This document shows positions 49,194 through 63,847 of a DNA stretch of 64,000 nucleotides, piece after piece. Position numbers and translations under genes: made by a program. This DNA is from Triops longicaudatus. Lineage: Eukaryota > Arthropoda > Branchiopoda > Notostraca > Triopsidae. The DNA is taken from assembly GCA_022885665.1 (NCBI GenBank), contig JAGQDJ010000033.1:496001-560000 (forward strand). The letters run 5' to 3'. Below the pieces are notes generated by a model that was not told where the DNA came from, searched no databases, and saw only the letters and a program-made list of their open reading frames with translations. Every line of letters begins with the position of its first letter. Within the stretch, counting starts at the first letter, position 1.

Positions 49194-52100
49194 CTGGTAA
49201 TGGAGAAAAAAAATATTTTTCTTTTTAAGAAGAGTTACCTATAAAACAATCAAAACTTGCTTACAGCGGACACTTGGCACAGTAAAAGGGAGACTCCAGC
49301 AGCAGATCTGGTACTACCACTTTGTTCGATTGGGGTACGTAAGTAATGTGTCGTTTATTTAATGCATCAATCCACCGAGATTCCGTTGTTGGGTTAAGTA
49401 ACAATCGCTCTTGCAGTTTGCGCTGGAAGTGAACGCCATATTCCATATTGGCATAAAAGTCATTGACTTGAACGCTCATACCAACGTAGTAATCATCGAG
49501 GTAGGAGGTACTAGCTAAAGACTCTGGGTACCCTATTTGTAAGGTTATGGACCGTAACTAAAAAAATACATATACAAAAATAACATATTAACAAAAAATT
49601 AGGTAAAAATTAATGAAATCATCAGCTCGCACAAGGCTTCAATAAAATATACCTTTTCTACAGCGCGATTACGCAGACCAGCGTTATACCACGCGCTTGA
49701 CGCCAAGTTCTTCCCCAACTCGTTTCTTAGCGATTCAAACAGGTTCTGCATCTGGTCTCCCGAGAAAAATAACGAATAAGTAAGGACTCTAAGGGATTTA
49801 GACTATTTTACTAACAGTATGCCTGGCTTCCCCCAGTTTGTCGTTCCTTTCCGAGTAAAGGGTGCCGAGAGCTAGGCGAAAATACTTTTTTGTCGTTACC
49901 ATGCACATCTCCCATCGATCCACTGGTGCTTTTGACCCTGGAAAAGTAACGAAGATAATAAATGAAACTGTTCTCTTTCCTGGCCGGTGTTTGAGTTGTA
50001 TCTACCTAGCATATCCTTGCGATGTACATCGACCAGGTCCCAGTAGTTTTTTGACAAGTAGGGGAGCATGACATTTGCGAAACGCCACATTACGTAGTTG
50101 TTCAGCGTACTAGCCATAAAAAGCCATTAGTGTTGGACAGGGGAGGACATTTCATACAGTACTGTATAATACCTGCGGTCGCTGGTAGAAATGATAACAG
50201 ACACGTCGCGCAAATATTGTGGTGACACGATCCATAATTCCGTGGAGTCATCGATCACGCCCGAGGGGTAGATGGCTCGTAATATTTCTAACCAAGGTAT
50301 CTATGACCAGATCACTGCAGTTTATGATTACGGAAAGAGACACACACACACACCAAAGAAAAAAAAAATGCACAACGTGCGTAACATAACCGAAAGAAAG
50401 AGGGAGTTACCGAAAAGGACTGCTTCTGGAGTTCCGCCACCGTCAACAAATTGACCGTGTTCAAGGGGTTACGGAGCTCCGCTGAGGTAGGCGTTAATTC
50501 GGCTATTCTTTTTTCATAATGAAACACCTCCTCTGCGAATTTCGATGCATCCGGACTTGTGGCGCCTAGGAGCTGGACAGCGTCCTTCAGGAATTGCTTA
50601 TAGGTATTAAGTGTCTGAAAATAGTAAAGAACTAGCGTGATTACGAGTGACTCCGCAGAGAAGCTGTCTCAAACCAGACTTTCACGACAATTATTTTTGC
50701 CAAGTAGCATGAACCACTCTTGAAGCGATGCATTTGCTATAGCCTATGGGAAACGTTTTACATAGCCAGGACTTTCGTGCCAGGCGTGCGATAGACTAAA
50801 TTTAAGTTTATATTGATTTCAATGGGCGCTTTTTTCTTTTCGACGCGTCCATGGAGCACAGATCAAAAGTTACAAGAAGCCTTTCACAGCATTCAAAGCA
50901 CCCTCCACAAGAGAAGTGAGAGAAAAAACGGGCGTGCGTGTGAGACAATAGAATCAAGACGAAGGAATAATCGTATACTTCAGTCACGTTCAGGGTATAC
51001 CGAAACGTGCAATATGTAGCATAATAACGACCATCACATGCTAGTTAGTTTGGTTCGTGAAGTGTTACCAACCCGTGGTGGTGACTGTCGCCCCCACGCG
51101 ACTTCTGGCTTTTGAGGGTGAAAAAGTCGTGGCAGTGGAAAGAAAGTTTCGTGGCGTGGCGAGAAAAGCGACGTTACAGTAGAAAATAGAAATAGAGAAG
51201 AAATCCCCAGAAAAAGATAAAAAGGTGTTAAAAATTAAGTGAACGGTAAACAAGAAAAGTGTCACGGCCGTGTTTATAGAAGGTATATCGTCTCTATAAT
51301 CACCGTCCCCGCCAACACTATGTATGCCAAAGAGGGCTAACAGTACTTACGGCATGGTCAGGGGTCCGGTAATAATAGCTTCGATCGGGTAGCCCAAGGC
51401 CTCCGGGTGAGATCTAATGAAAATTGACCAGAATATATATAGCGGCTCGAATTGTTGCCTATAGAAATTCTTGCGAGCCCCAGACAAAGGCCACTTAAGC
51501 TCTTACCCGTACAATACTTTTCTCCACATTGTAAGGATGTGGCGCAACGTCGACAGCAAAAAAAGCGTTTATGCCGTGCTCGGCATGTAATCTCCGAAGT
51601 GCCATCTTAAAGTTCCACGTGTACATGGAAAATGTGCGCAAAACCTCCCAGCCACCTTTACAGAAAAGACAAATTGTTACATCAAACTTTATAACTCACA
51701 GACGACTTGTTTCTAAGCAATTCCCTATTATTTAGATATGACTTCGACACCTGTGACAAAGATAAGCTTTTCTTCTAATGTTTACGCTCGATGTTTTTAG
51801 GTGGCAGCTACGGTGGAATACAAGCTATATGGAGAAGCTCAGTGGGCCTCATATGAAGAAAAACTCGAAAAGTAGGCAGCACTTTTTCACGCTAGCTTTA
51901 CTGAAGCTTCAGTATTTGATCCACATCGCTCCTCGTATCGTCAACTTATTGCTTTGTTGTTGTGCACTGTGTATTTTTTCTCAACTACGGGGGTTGCACC
52001 AGTTATGCGAGCGTCAGATTTTTTCCCCCTTTAAGTTTTTTCCTCACTGTATTTTTCCTTTCTTACCCTTGTGGCAAGAGCAAGGTTTGATTTCTTACCT

Positions 52101-55100
52101 AGTTGGTCGATGGATCGTTTGAGTTTTTGTTCAGGAACGACGATGTGCTCTAAGTCCGTGCAGGATTCGTAAAAGTACTTTACTTTCCAAGCCACAGAAT
52201 CCACACGCGTCGGATAAGATCGTGTAACCATGAGTCGACGAAGTTTGTCCACAGCTGTAACAACAGAGAACCAGTCGTTGGAGTTAAGGACCACAAAATG
52301 TTACTTCAAACCTCTACGCTCTAAATGGACAAGAATATCTCTCGATCGCTGCTACCAAGTAAGGAATTGGTACGTAACTTTGAAAAGCGATAAGAGTCAT
52401 GCAATTAGTGGTTCAGCGGGATAACTTAGCTATAGAACAATATGACTATAGGTATTCAGCAAAGGTAAGAAATACCATGTTTGAAAAAAAATAATTAAAT
52501 AAGCCTTTCCAGTGAATCTACCTTGATAGGATAAGGCTTCCGTAATACCCCACTTGCTTAATGAAGGAGGCAAGGGATTTGAGTCTAACCATCCGCCACA
52601 TGAAAACTCCCAAAAATCCTGGCACGCTGGCGAGGATCCATTAAGGCTTCCGAGTACCTAAATTTTAAAAGAAAAAAAAAGAAACAGGTGAATATTATGT
52701 TCAGATAGGTGCAGCTCACGAACATCACCTTGCTTTGCAGCAAATCCCTCCATTTTTTCCTATCGCTATTCATTATTTGCCTTCGGTATTACATACATGC
52801 CATTTGAGCTCAGAGTTTACACTTTCAGTTTTCGTATTCTTTTAGAGATACAACAAGGAAAAATAGGCCTGTACATCCCGCTTTACTTCTGGCCGGGAGA
52901 TTAAACTTTCGATGTGCGAAACGATCAACTTTCCTCGTAAAATTCTGTCATTGAAGCTTCACTTCATTATCGCGATAAGTGAAAGTATTTTTTAGGCTCA
53001 CGTGCGACTTTTGGGGATTGCGTCAAAGTAGAAACCGTGCCTAAATCCAAGCTACGCAAAACCGGAGTTTGGGTAAATCGATGAAAATCTGTAAACATGA
53101 TTGTACTCGTGTATCTAAATTTTCTTGCGAAAAGCCAAACGCCGGCAGCTGTTCTCGTTGCCTTACCGTTTTTTATGCAAGGGGCCTGGCCTTATTGATA
53201 ACTTCTAGGAAGGAAGCAGCACTTAAAAATGAAGGCTCCAGCACGCTTGATGTTTTTTCGCTTGAACACGGTATCCGACTATCTCTACGACAAGCCTGCG
53301 TCCTCGGTGTACATGCCGAACGTATAATGTGGCGGCGCAGCTTTGTATGCTAGATAACCTAGAGCAACTTTGACAGCCCCCCTCTTTTCTTAATTTCCCG
53401 TTTTTGAAGAGCTATCTTAGGAAAGTTGGTTTTATTGCCATGACAAAGTGCATTTTTTCGGAGCAGCGCGTATTTCGCCACGAGATGATGGCGCTATCTT
53501 CTTCCAGTGTTTCTCCCTTTTACGGCGCTACACTGACAATTCATTCTTGAGTACTCTCACGGCTATTGCTCTCTGAAGCGGACACGGATGGCTCATCTTT
53601 GCACCACCCTGTGGTGAGGATTTTTACTGGTGTGTGGAACAAACTGATTTGCCTAGCAAGGGCTTCTGGAGTTTATTCATTACTATGCTAAAAGATTGGT
53701 TGTGGTACGAACACTTTTTCTGATCATAAAAGGCTCCATTCTTCGCGCATTGATGGAGTGTCAATTCACCCTTGGAGGCTTGCAAACGGAGATGAGGAAA
53801 CATCGATAATCCGACATTTAATACGAAATCTGTAAGAACAACTTTTCACTCGCTAGATCTACCTCTTATTGTATCTCAAAATCTCTAAGCGTCAATAAAA
53901 TTATAAGTACCGCGGACAACTGGATTTACACACTTATATGCTTTTAACAATAGTAAATACTCATAAAATGGTAATTATACGAAATATAACTTTTAATTAT
54001 ATCGTGTTGGTCTCGTTCTGTGTGCGTTACGTTGGTGAGATGTAATTATTCGCAGTAACTATTCGTAACTAAATGAAATGCACTATTCGCAGACTGAGCT
54101 CTTCTTTCTTTTTCTAATGATTTTAGGTACTCGAGAGTAGCATCATTGTTAAAAAACGATTACTAGCCACGTGTAACGGTAGGTTAAGTGGTTTATGTTT
54201 AATTAGATGTTCTGTTATATGGAACTCTAGGCGTGAAATGCTAGTGAGAAGCTTGAACTGCGTTTCCATAAGTGCAAACTGATAAGTGAATTTATCTGAT
54301 TAGCTTAGGAAGGTCGTGCTTTGATAACACTACGTAGCATATATGTAAAACTTGTGGGAACTTTGAACATTGTCTCTCATCACTCGTGTTGTTACTTAAT
54401 TTAGTATTCACGTCTCGCTCTAATGATGTTGCGCTTCCCTTGTCACTACGTTTGATGTATGGCTGTCGCCAGTCCCTACGTACATTGGGAGCACGGTGTC
54501 CTGCATACCGTACATGTTATAACTTTCAAGCGAAGGCCCTACGGGTGAGCTTGTCCCCAAGCTTGACAAAGAGTGGCAGCCAATTGCACCGAATCTGTCG
54601 TTCGCTTTCGGCTCACACTCATACTGGATAAGACCAAGCATACCAGATCTTTGAAGCTCCAATTACACTGGCGGATCTACTGCTCGTTAGAGTTATGAAA
54701 GACTATATTTCTTTAGCAAGTAGGTACACATTGAAATACTGCCAGTGTGCTGCAACGTGAACTATCCGTCATTTTTCGAGGGAAAGCGTAAAAATGAAGA
54801 AAAAGAAAAAAGTTGATTAGACTCAAACCGTGCTGCATCTGCAGATGGGATGCAAATATCATAGATAAAAGACCACAAAATCAGTTGATAAGCTAGGAAA
54901 GTAGCTTTAAGCTTCTTAAATGTGCACTTTATTCATTCGACGTACTGGAAAGGGAGTGAAAAACGTGGCTGCGGTCGTTAACGGTCGTAATCATTGAAGA
55001 GCTGCTAACGACTTCGCCGAAGCTTCTCAGCGGGTTTTAATTCTAAAACTCCTAAGTCTTTCGCTCGTCTACTTAACCCCATATGATCTGATTTCCGGCA

Positions 55101-56302
55101 TTAAGCTGGTAACCACATGTGTGCGGCTTCCTAGTACCATGCTGTCAAGATAAAAACCCAAGATAACCAAAAGAGTCCCCGATTTTAAAGCTTTTGATTT
55201 CGCTTTACAAAAGAACTTATTTACATGTCTGTCCGCAAGCACTGCTGGGCTCCTTAATTTTTTGCGTCCCCTTAAACGGCCAAGTTTAAGACAGAGAAAG
55301 GGTCTTTGCATACTGTAGGGTGGCGTGCGGGATTTTCGTATTTAGGACTTAAAAATAGTTTTCAACTCTTGCTAACAGCTCTTTTGTGGACAGTTGTATC
55401 TTTTCAGGCCGAGTTTTTATGGTGCGACATGGGAGGAGCTTCGTTTAAAGAAGAGCCGCTGCAGTCAGATTTTTGCGCATTCGCTGTGTCTTTTCATGCC
55501 TACATTAGAAGAAACGTGTCCCCTGATGTGGAGATTTCATTTAACACCACAATATTGAGCCTCTTCTCAAGGGGGGCTTAAACTACCCAACTTTCTGGGA
55601 TGGAAATATTCAGCGAAGATTGCATGTAAACAGAAAAACAGAAGTATCATCTTTGCACCTGCTACATTTACGGGAAACAATCAGGTCGCGGCTGGATAAG
55701 ATGCTTCCTTTCCTTCCTATTAATGCGTGGGGATACTTTCCTTATTTTAATTTTACATAAATTGCAGCCTACACACGTGACCCTTTGCCTTGACAACAAA
55801 GAGGCAAAGAGAAGCCCATTTAACTGGCTTGTACAGGATGCTGACCTGGCCCCAATAGCCACAAGGCAGGTCAAGCTGGAAAACAGAATTGCAATTTTCG
55901 CAAAATGCAATTTTCAGACATCATACTGTAAAATATTTTTAAAAATAAAAGATTGTTTTGGCAGTAATGTTGCTCTTCTGGATATTTAGTTAACCATTTT
56001 GAGTTTTTCTTCAGAATGCTTTTATTAAATTTGTAAACTACGGTTGAACTTTGCTACGGTTTCATTTAACGGAAACATGAAAATCGGACAAAGTATTGCA
56101 TTACGTCTGAGTTTTTACAATATCAAACTATAAAGAAAAACGAAACCCATCATGCACTTTTTCTAATGTCATGTCTGAAAATTTAAGGCTTTGCTTGACA
56201 ATATTGTGCTGTACCGCTACCGAGTCTTCATTTGATGGCATTCATCCTCTACTGTTAGTCACTAGAACAGACCTACATTTCCCGGAGCAAACGGTGTCCC
56301 TA

Positions 56303-56345
<43 letters not shown>

Positions 56346-59300
56346 TCTGAAAGTTGTGTGCACTGGGGCCTAGGATACTAGTTTGTATTTTACCGTCAAA
56401 CGAAGTGCGAAAAGTGGAATCATGGAATAATATGAACGAATTAATGGCCAGTTAAAGAATCCGGATAAATGGTGTTTGCTTGGATTTAAAATGTAGCAAT
56501 TTAGAATGCTTTATATACACGTTGGCCAACTACTACTACTACTACAAAGAAACGAAGGGTTTCTCCGAAAAAGATGAAGGTTTAATCTATTCTTTTTACG
56601 AAAAGAAAAAATTCGCAATTCGCAAAATTCGCAAAAATTCGTTTCGAGCCAAGGCTTTAATCTCTCATGTAGTTTGGCTCACCGGCGGCATCTTTGGCAG
56701 TTTAGCAAAATGAAAGAAGTCTTTGTGAAACAAAAAGGCTTGCAAGAGCCTCGACTTTCCACCCGAGTCCTGCTACCTGCAAGTTGCAAGGCTTGGCAAC
56801 TTAATGGCTCGATCAAAGTGATGTCTGTCATCGTTAAAACAATAACACGTAAAACTTGCACGACTTGCTAGGAAGGAAGATGTGGGGAAGGGGAAGCCTG
56901 CACATTCTTGTCGGCGACGACTGTCCAAGGGAGAACACGGAAGCGAAGAGGCGGAAAAACAGGTGACCCGCCAGCCGTCACTTAATTTTTCAAAAACTTC
57001 ATGAAGGGTCTTGATTTCCCTTGTTGGCTTCTCCTTACATGACACATGCTTTTACTGGATTTGCTCCCTACCGTTGGATTTGTTTCATAAGCTACAATTT
57101 ACAGTATAAAACAGTGGATTTGATGCCTTTCACGCAACGTTTTACTTCTGAATAGCAAAGTATAAAAAGTTTAATGAGGGCTGAAGCGGATGCAGGGTAG
57201 ACTTGAGCTATTTCTATTCTTTACTTCCCCTATGCAATATAAATATACTTAAATTCCCATAGACCTATAGTAAGTGCTAAAGAACTGAATCAGAAGTTGC
57301 TTTCAATGAGGCTCACGTTTTTCTCCTTAAATAACAAAGGGAAAAACTCTACGGGCACAGCCTGCCAATATAAGATACATGGGAATTCTTCGTTTGTTCA
57401 GCCCTTTATTGCCACAAAAGTAAATGAAGACCTGCGGTATCACTTTCCGAGAGGGAAAAATGCCTTCACGGGATTTCGAGCATGAGAGCACATATACGGT
57501 AAGTTATAGCAGAGCGTTTCGCTCCACGCTTAGATTAACTTACCCAGCAAAACACACAGCAGCCGTGCGGCTAGCTTACGTGTAAGTTTTGCAGCAATGG
57601 TGAGAGATGAAACGTGATTCGTGAGACGGGCTAGCCACTCATGCAATTACGGTGCATGATTCTGTATCACGCTTACTGACATGTGAGTCGAAGCTCTTGA
57701 GCGAAAAATTAACTTTGCGCGCTTGTGTCGTTTACGCATTTATCCCAGCGTATCCTTCGACTACGTCTTGACCCAGCCCAAAGCTACTCGGTTCCTGCTC
57801 TCTTTACATATACATTACACCAAGAGGCTGGGGTCTGATTTATTCAAAGACACGAAGTGTGGTCTTCTGTCTTGGCCTGCCGGAAAATGAGGCTCGCTGT
57901 CAAACTTAAAGACAAGAACAACGCTTCAAATGAACAGCAGCAATAGTTCTCCCTGGCAATAACGGAGTAACGGATGAGAACTTGAAATATTGCTATTAAC
58001 AGCCTCACGACTGACTTTTCGATTATTAGAAAATAAACGTGACAAAAGAAATTAGGGCAAGGAAAAAGAGAATAAAAACACGTGACGTAGATTCTTGTGC
58101 TCTATAAAAGACCTAGCCACTAAGGAAATAATGCAATTTACCATGCAATTTACGCAATTTATATGCGAAAAAATGCGTGGGAAAATAGCAAAATATTACT
58201 AAGAAGTTAAAAATTAATAAAATTTCACTCTTATATTTACATAAATGCGAAATGCGTTTTCTTATTATCGTTCTTATTTTAAAGCGCTCAACGATTAAAA
58301 AAAGGTTACAAAGTAAATAACATGTTGTACAACGATAGGTTATAAAGTTGTACATCAATTAAGCTGCTTTAAGTCAGTTGAAATGAAGCCAATAGAGGTA
58401 AGAGCGGTGCTGAGGTCCGAATATACCCAAATAATAAAAAAAAAACGAAATTACAAATTTTTCCTGCATCGGAACCCACAACTCTCATTTTTTTTGGAAG
58501 AAATGTTGGGTCGTCTGTAAATAATTAGCAAATAACGCTAATGACTTTAGTATTACCGAAAATGTTAGTTGAAAAGTACCCCTAACTCTTAAAACATTAC
58601 ATAACTACGAAATAAAAATAGCTGTACCATATAACAATTCAAAACATTAGATTAGTTAATTTTTTTATGAACAAGCACATTAGGTTGACCCCAACGTTTC
58701 ACACGAGCCCATACCGAATCGAATCCAAAAATGAGAAAAATCTAGATCTGATTACACTTTTTCCTATCTTTCGAAACAAAAATTAACCGGACATTCAAGA
58801 TAAATTTTCTTAAGTGGCTATATCTTGGACTAGATTAGGATAGCTTCTCTGACTGATTTAGTTCGTGTAATTAATACAAATTAATACACACGATAAATCG
58901 TCGACGATCTTCAATTTGCCACCCTCTCTTTACAAACAAACTAAGTCTTTGAGCTTGTAATTTTACTTTCCATCGGTAAGCCTATTCACTAAGTTTAGTC
59001 TTTCATTAAAGTTTTACTGTTAAGTTATAGCATAGATAAAAGTACTTATCTAGGAAAAGTAAGTAATTTTCTAACGTTACTGGTGTTTAAGTACTTAAAA
59101 CCAAATAATTACCCGTTCCCTCGGACTGACACGTGGCCTTTTGTTTTCAGCATGCAATTTCCTTTTCGTAAATTAGGGTGTAAATAAAATGGGGGGTTTC
59201 TTAGTAAGGGTACTAAACACTGTTGTAACAGTAACTGTAGGAAACGCTTTACGGGGGTTGCAGATGCAAATACGCACGCGGTTGTCACATTGACGTCTTC

Positions 59301-60110
59301 TCCCAGCACTATTACCTTAGAGCAAGCTGATTATGCCCGAGTTAAATAGCCTAGGACTGTGTGCATACATGAATGGCAATAGACTCGCGTGTGTTAACGA
59401 GGCAAGACAGGAGAAAGAAAAGCGGCAGCGCTTCGCTTTCAAGATTTGGTATACAGTATAGATCCTACGCATCCATTTGTTGTACTGAACCCTACGTTAG
59501 ACAGTAGACGTTCCACTATGCTAATGCTGATAAGGGGCCTTTTTGCTCGAAATTTTCCCCCAGGTGTTTTCTATTTCCCAAAGACGCCTCTGCGGAGTCC
59601 ATAACCAAATGGTAGAATTTTTACACGTGCCCACGTATGCGTACTACGTACCTGCGCTGCAGCACGGAGACACGGAGGAGTTGAACAGACTTCAGCTGGT
59701 TCTTCGTAGGGCTGCCGGGGCCACAGAGCTGCGATGATAACGATGATGACAAAACAAATTAGCAGCAAGAGTAAGAGCAAAAGAAAAATTTTCAGTCCTT
59801 TGCCTGAGATTCCCAATTTCTCAGTCCACTTGTTCATGCGTTGTTGCAAAGCGTGTGGCTGTATTTTAGTGCCTTGTTCGGCGTCATCGCCACGGAATTC
59901 GTCTCGATTCTTTTGAGAGGTCCGGAGTTTCTTTTTTCCGTGGCCTGTCTCCTTGCGTCGTTTGGATGCAGGCGGGGGCGGGGGCTTAGGATATTCAGCT
60001 CTCTCAATCTCTGTCTGGTCAGGTAAAGGAATCGGTTGCAATGGCGTTTGTAAGCATGGTTCCCATTGTTCCTCTCCATTCTCCTTATAGCGCGGATATC
60101 CGTGATCCAT
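48896..60110 (-). CDS. M13 (neprilysin/ECE-like) type II membrane protein without the HExxH zinc site
   Basis: Twelve exons (60110-59652, 52657-52522, 52254-52099, 51655-51507, 51413-51351, 50614-50411, 50300-50173, 50109-50006, 49937-49816, 49751-49653, 49557-49265, 49193-48896) join in frame to 736 residues. The cytosolic part (1-106, Pro-rich and basic) is followed by a transmembrane helix (about 107-129), the M13 entry motif CSTPPCLRAAAQVL, QDFWEFSCGGW, a KYFYESCTD block, QLGGWEVL, GLGLPDRSYYYR, WYNAGLRN, IGYP, VNDFY (usual NAFY), and VVPDLLLESPFY. The zinc motif HExxH is replaced by TQMAQ at 647-651, so both histidines and the catalytic Glu are lost. Glu708 remains at the third-ligand position, but the motif reads EKTAS instead of ENIAD. 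The product ends about 80-100 residues before the usual C-terminal CxxW. It is most likely a secretory-pathway or cell-surface pseudopeptidase; inactivity is inferred from the residues. Confidence 0.92.
56305..56343. repeat. Homopolymer of 39 T
   Basis: An uninterrupted run of T on the plus strand. It could be the poly(A) tail of a minus-strand retrocopy or SINE, but I saw no element body or target duplication beside it. Length in homopolymers is also prone to assembly error. Confidence 0.7.
58755..59163 (+). repeat. Dispersed repeat, copy 2 (uninterrupted)
   Basis: It matches copy 1 at 45655-46236 in direct orientation, sharing for example TATATCTTGGACTAGATTAG, TTTTACTTTCCATCGGTAA and GACACGTGGCCTTTT. 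It lacks the MITE and has small indels, including an extra GACGATCT-like insertion near 58905. It lies in the first intron of the M13 gene. Confidence 0.85.
59652..60110 (-). CDS. First coding exon of the M13 gene (cytosolic tail, membrane anchor, entry motif)
   Basis: It codes for residues 1-153 of the M13 protein. The tail contains PKPPPPPASKRRK and further basic residues. A leucine/isoleucine-rich helix (KIFLLLLLLLLICFVIIVII) anchors the protein in type II orientation. The exon ends with CSTPPCLRAAAQ at a CAG|GTACGT donor in phase 0, and the next exon at 52657 opens with VLGSLN in phase 0, restoring the family pattern. The frame is followed by a 7-kb intron. Confidence 0.88.
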
Positions 60111-63100
60111 TGCACACCACTTTATGCAACCACAAAAGAGAATTCGCTCTCCAAGCCTTAAATTTCTCGGTTATCACTAATGCAATACTATCTCATGCCA
60201 CTGCCACCTTATTTTATCAATTGTGCACGCTACTGATCCCTTCTTGTTTTGCCTCTCCACTTGAAAGGAAGCTTCAAGTTCTTTGCGTTCTCTCGAATAA
60301 ACTGGCAAGAAGTGCTCTCCTGGTGTCCAAATTCGTGTGGCGAATCCTGAAATGAAACACACAAAAAATATAACGCATGTCTATCACAGTACATCGACAG
60401 AGAGAAAAAATTTAATTCGTTTTCCACCAATGCGGTTGGCGAGGGATAATGTACAGCCAATGATATCCGGCTCAAGTTTAGTTGGCTCACAATAGCTCAC
60501 TAATCCTTTCTGAGGGTAAAGTTCAAACCAGAAAGGTTTCGTTTCAATTAAGAAGTTAAGTCTTAACCGTCTGTCACTTCCGCGATAACATACTCGACTT
60601 AAGGGAGCTCGGGGTTTGCCTTTCTACCACCGCACAGTGAAACATTTACATGATTGCAGGATTCAACGGTCCTTAAGCTTGAAGTTTCTCCTCCCCGAAG
60701 TCTTTCCCCCAAGTTATGGCCAAAGGAGGAGGTTTAACGGAGGGCGTACGTTTAATTAAAATGGGAGCATGGAATAGGTTTGGAACTTGCTGTGATAACA
60801 GCGCGGGCTTACGATATCGCGATAAAAGTCACGCCCAACCCAGACGAATTGCTTCCAAGCTTGAGCTAAGTGAAGCAGAAACTTTCTGGTCATTTGTATT
60901 GGCATATAGTTTTTTTCAAGAGACAAAAAAAGGAGAAAGACATGTTTTAGAATACTTCTTGTTTATATTAACCAAGTGTGTACAGCTGTTTGCGTCCCAG
61001 CAACTTGAAAACGCGTTCTTCGTGATAACAGCCCCGTGCAACAACGTCGACAGCATCAAGCGCGTTGTTCTAAACAAAACTGCGGCATATGCCTGGAGAG
61101 TTGCAGGGAAAATTTATCGGGGTTTTAAGACTTAAAAACGGACAGAAACTTTATTATGAGCGACACTACTCAAGTGATTACCCGGCTTGATAGTGCGCTG
61201 TTATGGTACACAATGTTGTGTCTCGTGACGCACTTAAAGCAGTGCAAAAATGACGGCTATAAGTGACATGTGAGGGTCTGGTAAAGCAAGGACATATGCT
61301 GCACCCAGATTTTTTTCTTCTTTTTGTCGCAATGTTCTAGGGAACAAAAAAGGTCGACTGAAATGTAGGAAGAACGACACAAGCTGAACAATATGAAATA
61401 CTCCAATAGCCTCGCTGTATTTTGCCAATTTCATGTTTTCATACTTTTGCGAAGAAAATTTGTGACTAGATAAATTATTCAGCTCGTTTCTCTCTAGAAT
61501 AATTCAGTTTTTCAATATTTAGGTGCCAGACTATTCCAACAGTTCCAAGTGCTATGAAAGAAAAACTACTTTCGAATGACTTCAACCAAAAAAACGAAGA
61601 ACGTTACGAGAGCGGACCGCGAAACGACACTGACTTTTCCAATTTCAGCAACTTGGTACTTCCCCGCGTCCACGGACGTTATGCTAGTTTCGATACTTAG
61701 AGAACAAATGGGCAATAGGTATCGCAACTGGGGAAAAGTTTTTGCTCTACACTATTTAGTTTTGACACAGACCAATGGGTTGTATCCGAGGCAAAGGAGC
61801 TTCCTAAGCCGCTCATTTTGGGGTACACTTGATATTTTTCCTATTTTGGGTGTCATTCTTGGACATGCGGATTCGTATCACGTTAGGGAAAACTCACGGG
61901 AAAGCGGTTGATGTTCTTACCGAGCAGAAGGTAGAAACTGTTCCGTTTCTAACTTTTTTCTCTCGCTTCCACGGTCAGTGGAATTTCAATACCGCGACGT
62001 TTGTGGTACAGCAGTTTGCGAAGGATGTTAGTGCTCGATAGGAAATATTTCCCCTCTTGGTGGGCGGATATGCAAGCATTTGTCACACTGGCATTTCAGG
62101 GGTGAATAAGAACACAAGCTTGAACGCAGACATATGCACATGGCAGAACAAGACACCCCAAGATTTCAAAGACACCGCTTCGGCCTAACGGATAGCAACA
62201 TTTTTCTAAGGAAACTAACTCACAAAAAGCGAACGGAATCCGTACTCGGAAGAATGATGCCTTCTTTTTTGAAGTTTTCTTCTAAGATGCTTTTTTCTTT
62301 TCGAAAACGCCACTAGCCAATGGAGCAAAATTCCGCAGACACTTGAAGAAAACTACGAAACAGTATAGGTTAATGTCCTTGGAGAATGACTACTGCTGTA
62401 AAATCACTTTACAAGTCAAAGTAGTAGAAAAATCTTGTAAGTAACCGGTCCCGTCCAACGAAACTGTGTGACGGAGGTGTGCCTACACATGTGCACGCGG
62501 CCAAAGCTGTGCAACCTCTAGTCACGACGATGCGGGACGCGATGAGGCTAGCCAAGAAACAGTCCGTCAAACGGAGTCCTGCCGCGCGTGAGATGCGGAT
62601 TCAGCTCACCGTTTACTGCGTGAAACCACCAGGCTTACCACTTGCCAAAGCGCACGCATGACGTCGCTGATACTAAATACTTTTTGGTTTCATTGTTTAA
62701 ATTTGTCTACAGTCTCCTGTTGCAAACCCACTTCCGAATCTTTTTATTATTATCATTTATAGCCAATGAGCAAAACTGGAATCGCGAACAAAACCTGAAA
62801 CAGTGAAAACAAAGCAAGAAAAATATATTTTTTTTTCTAGAAACAAGGTATTCCTGTTCGCCTATTTCGCGCCCTATTGCAAAGTATTCCAAGCTCTGTT
62901 ACACCATCCCTTCAATTCCTAAAGACACAATAAACTTCAATTCCACTGCAAAGTCTACTATTATTCAGCTCTAAGTAGATGGTGGAGCTGTGCAGTGCCA
63001 TGTCGTATCGGACTCGAATAAAAGGAAGAAAAAAGTCTTCAAATGCTCACTGAGGAGAAAGTGTGGGGATGTCCCACCATTTCTGCTTGCGGGGAGTCTT

Positions 63101-63847
63101 AAGTTCCGCCAATTCAAGTGGAAAGTTTTTGGTACCATTTGGTTACGGCCGTCGTGCGACTGGGGTTAAACAGTTTACTACTCTTGTGCATTAAGAGGGC
63201 TGAAAGAAAACTTCTCCCCTGTACAGAAGAAAAAACTTATCAGAGAGTAATTAAGAGTTCGCGAAAGTAACTTTTCGCTGGTCCCATAGCCAAGACACTC
63301 ACGTTACCGAAGCAACAATACAGAACTCTACTTCTACACTTGGTCTTCACGTTGGTAAACAAGATCAGATTAACCCACAAACGAACACTTTCCTCTTATA
63401 CCAAGTTTTTTTCTATTATTTTCAAACTTCACTGGTACGGTATTAAATAAATATTACGCCGTGGCTGCACCGCTAAGCGCATCGCCGATTTTTTTCTTTT
63501 TATCAAATACCACACTGAATTTTATTTGTATATCGTCACCAACTTACCTGTTTTTTTATCTCATTTATTCCATTACGTTTTCCATAAAAATATACGGTCA
63601 TTTGCTAACATGCTGTTAAGTACGTCTCTCTGCATTATGACTCTCGTCTTTTACACGTTACGTTTACTACTTCAATTACGTCCTATATTTTAATTTTCTA
63701 ATCTTGCTGTGTTTAGTGCTAAATATGTTTTATATAATTGCCATTTTTTTTACGATAGTCACAGAAAATACGTAAATTATTGCTTACAGTCTCATGCACG
63801 TGTGTAATACACGGATCCTCCCCGAGCATAACGGGACGTGTCCTTAC
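60111..63847. other. Region upstream of the M13 gene, no gene assigned
   Basis: It must contain the M13 promoter. The plus-strand frame at 60716-61135 (139 codons) and those at 61576-61911 and 61829-62041 have no recognisable domain and are within the length expected by chance. Confidence 0.45.

Larger units (their letters stand above)
52658..59651. other. First intron of the M13 gene
   Basis: About 7 kb. It contains a T39 run at 56305-56343, a short TAC repeat near 56525-56545, and copy 2 of the dispersed repeat near 58755-59163. Several open frames of 80-91 codons (for example 55306-55581, plus) have no recognisable domain. No nested gene is supported. Confidence 0.5.

Noticed and set aside
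60716..61135. 139-codon plus-strand frame starting MAKGGG
   Set aside because: No domain, no codon or composition shift, no splice partners; its length is within chance for 64 kb in six frames.
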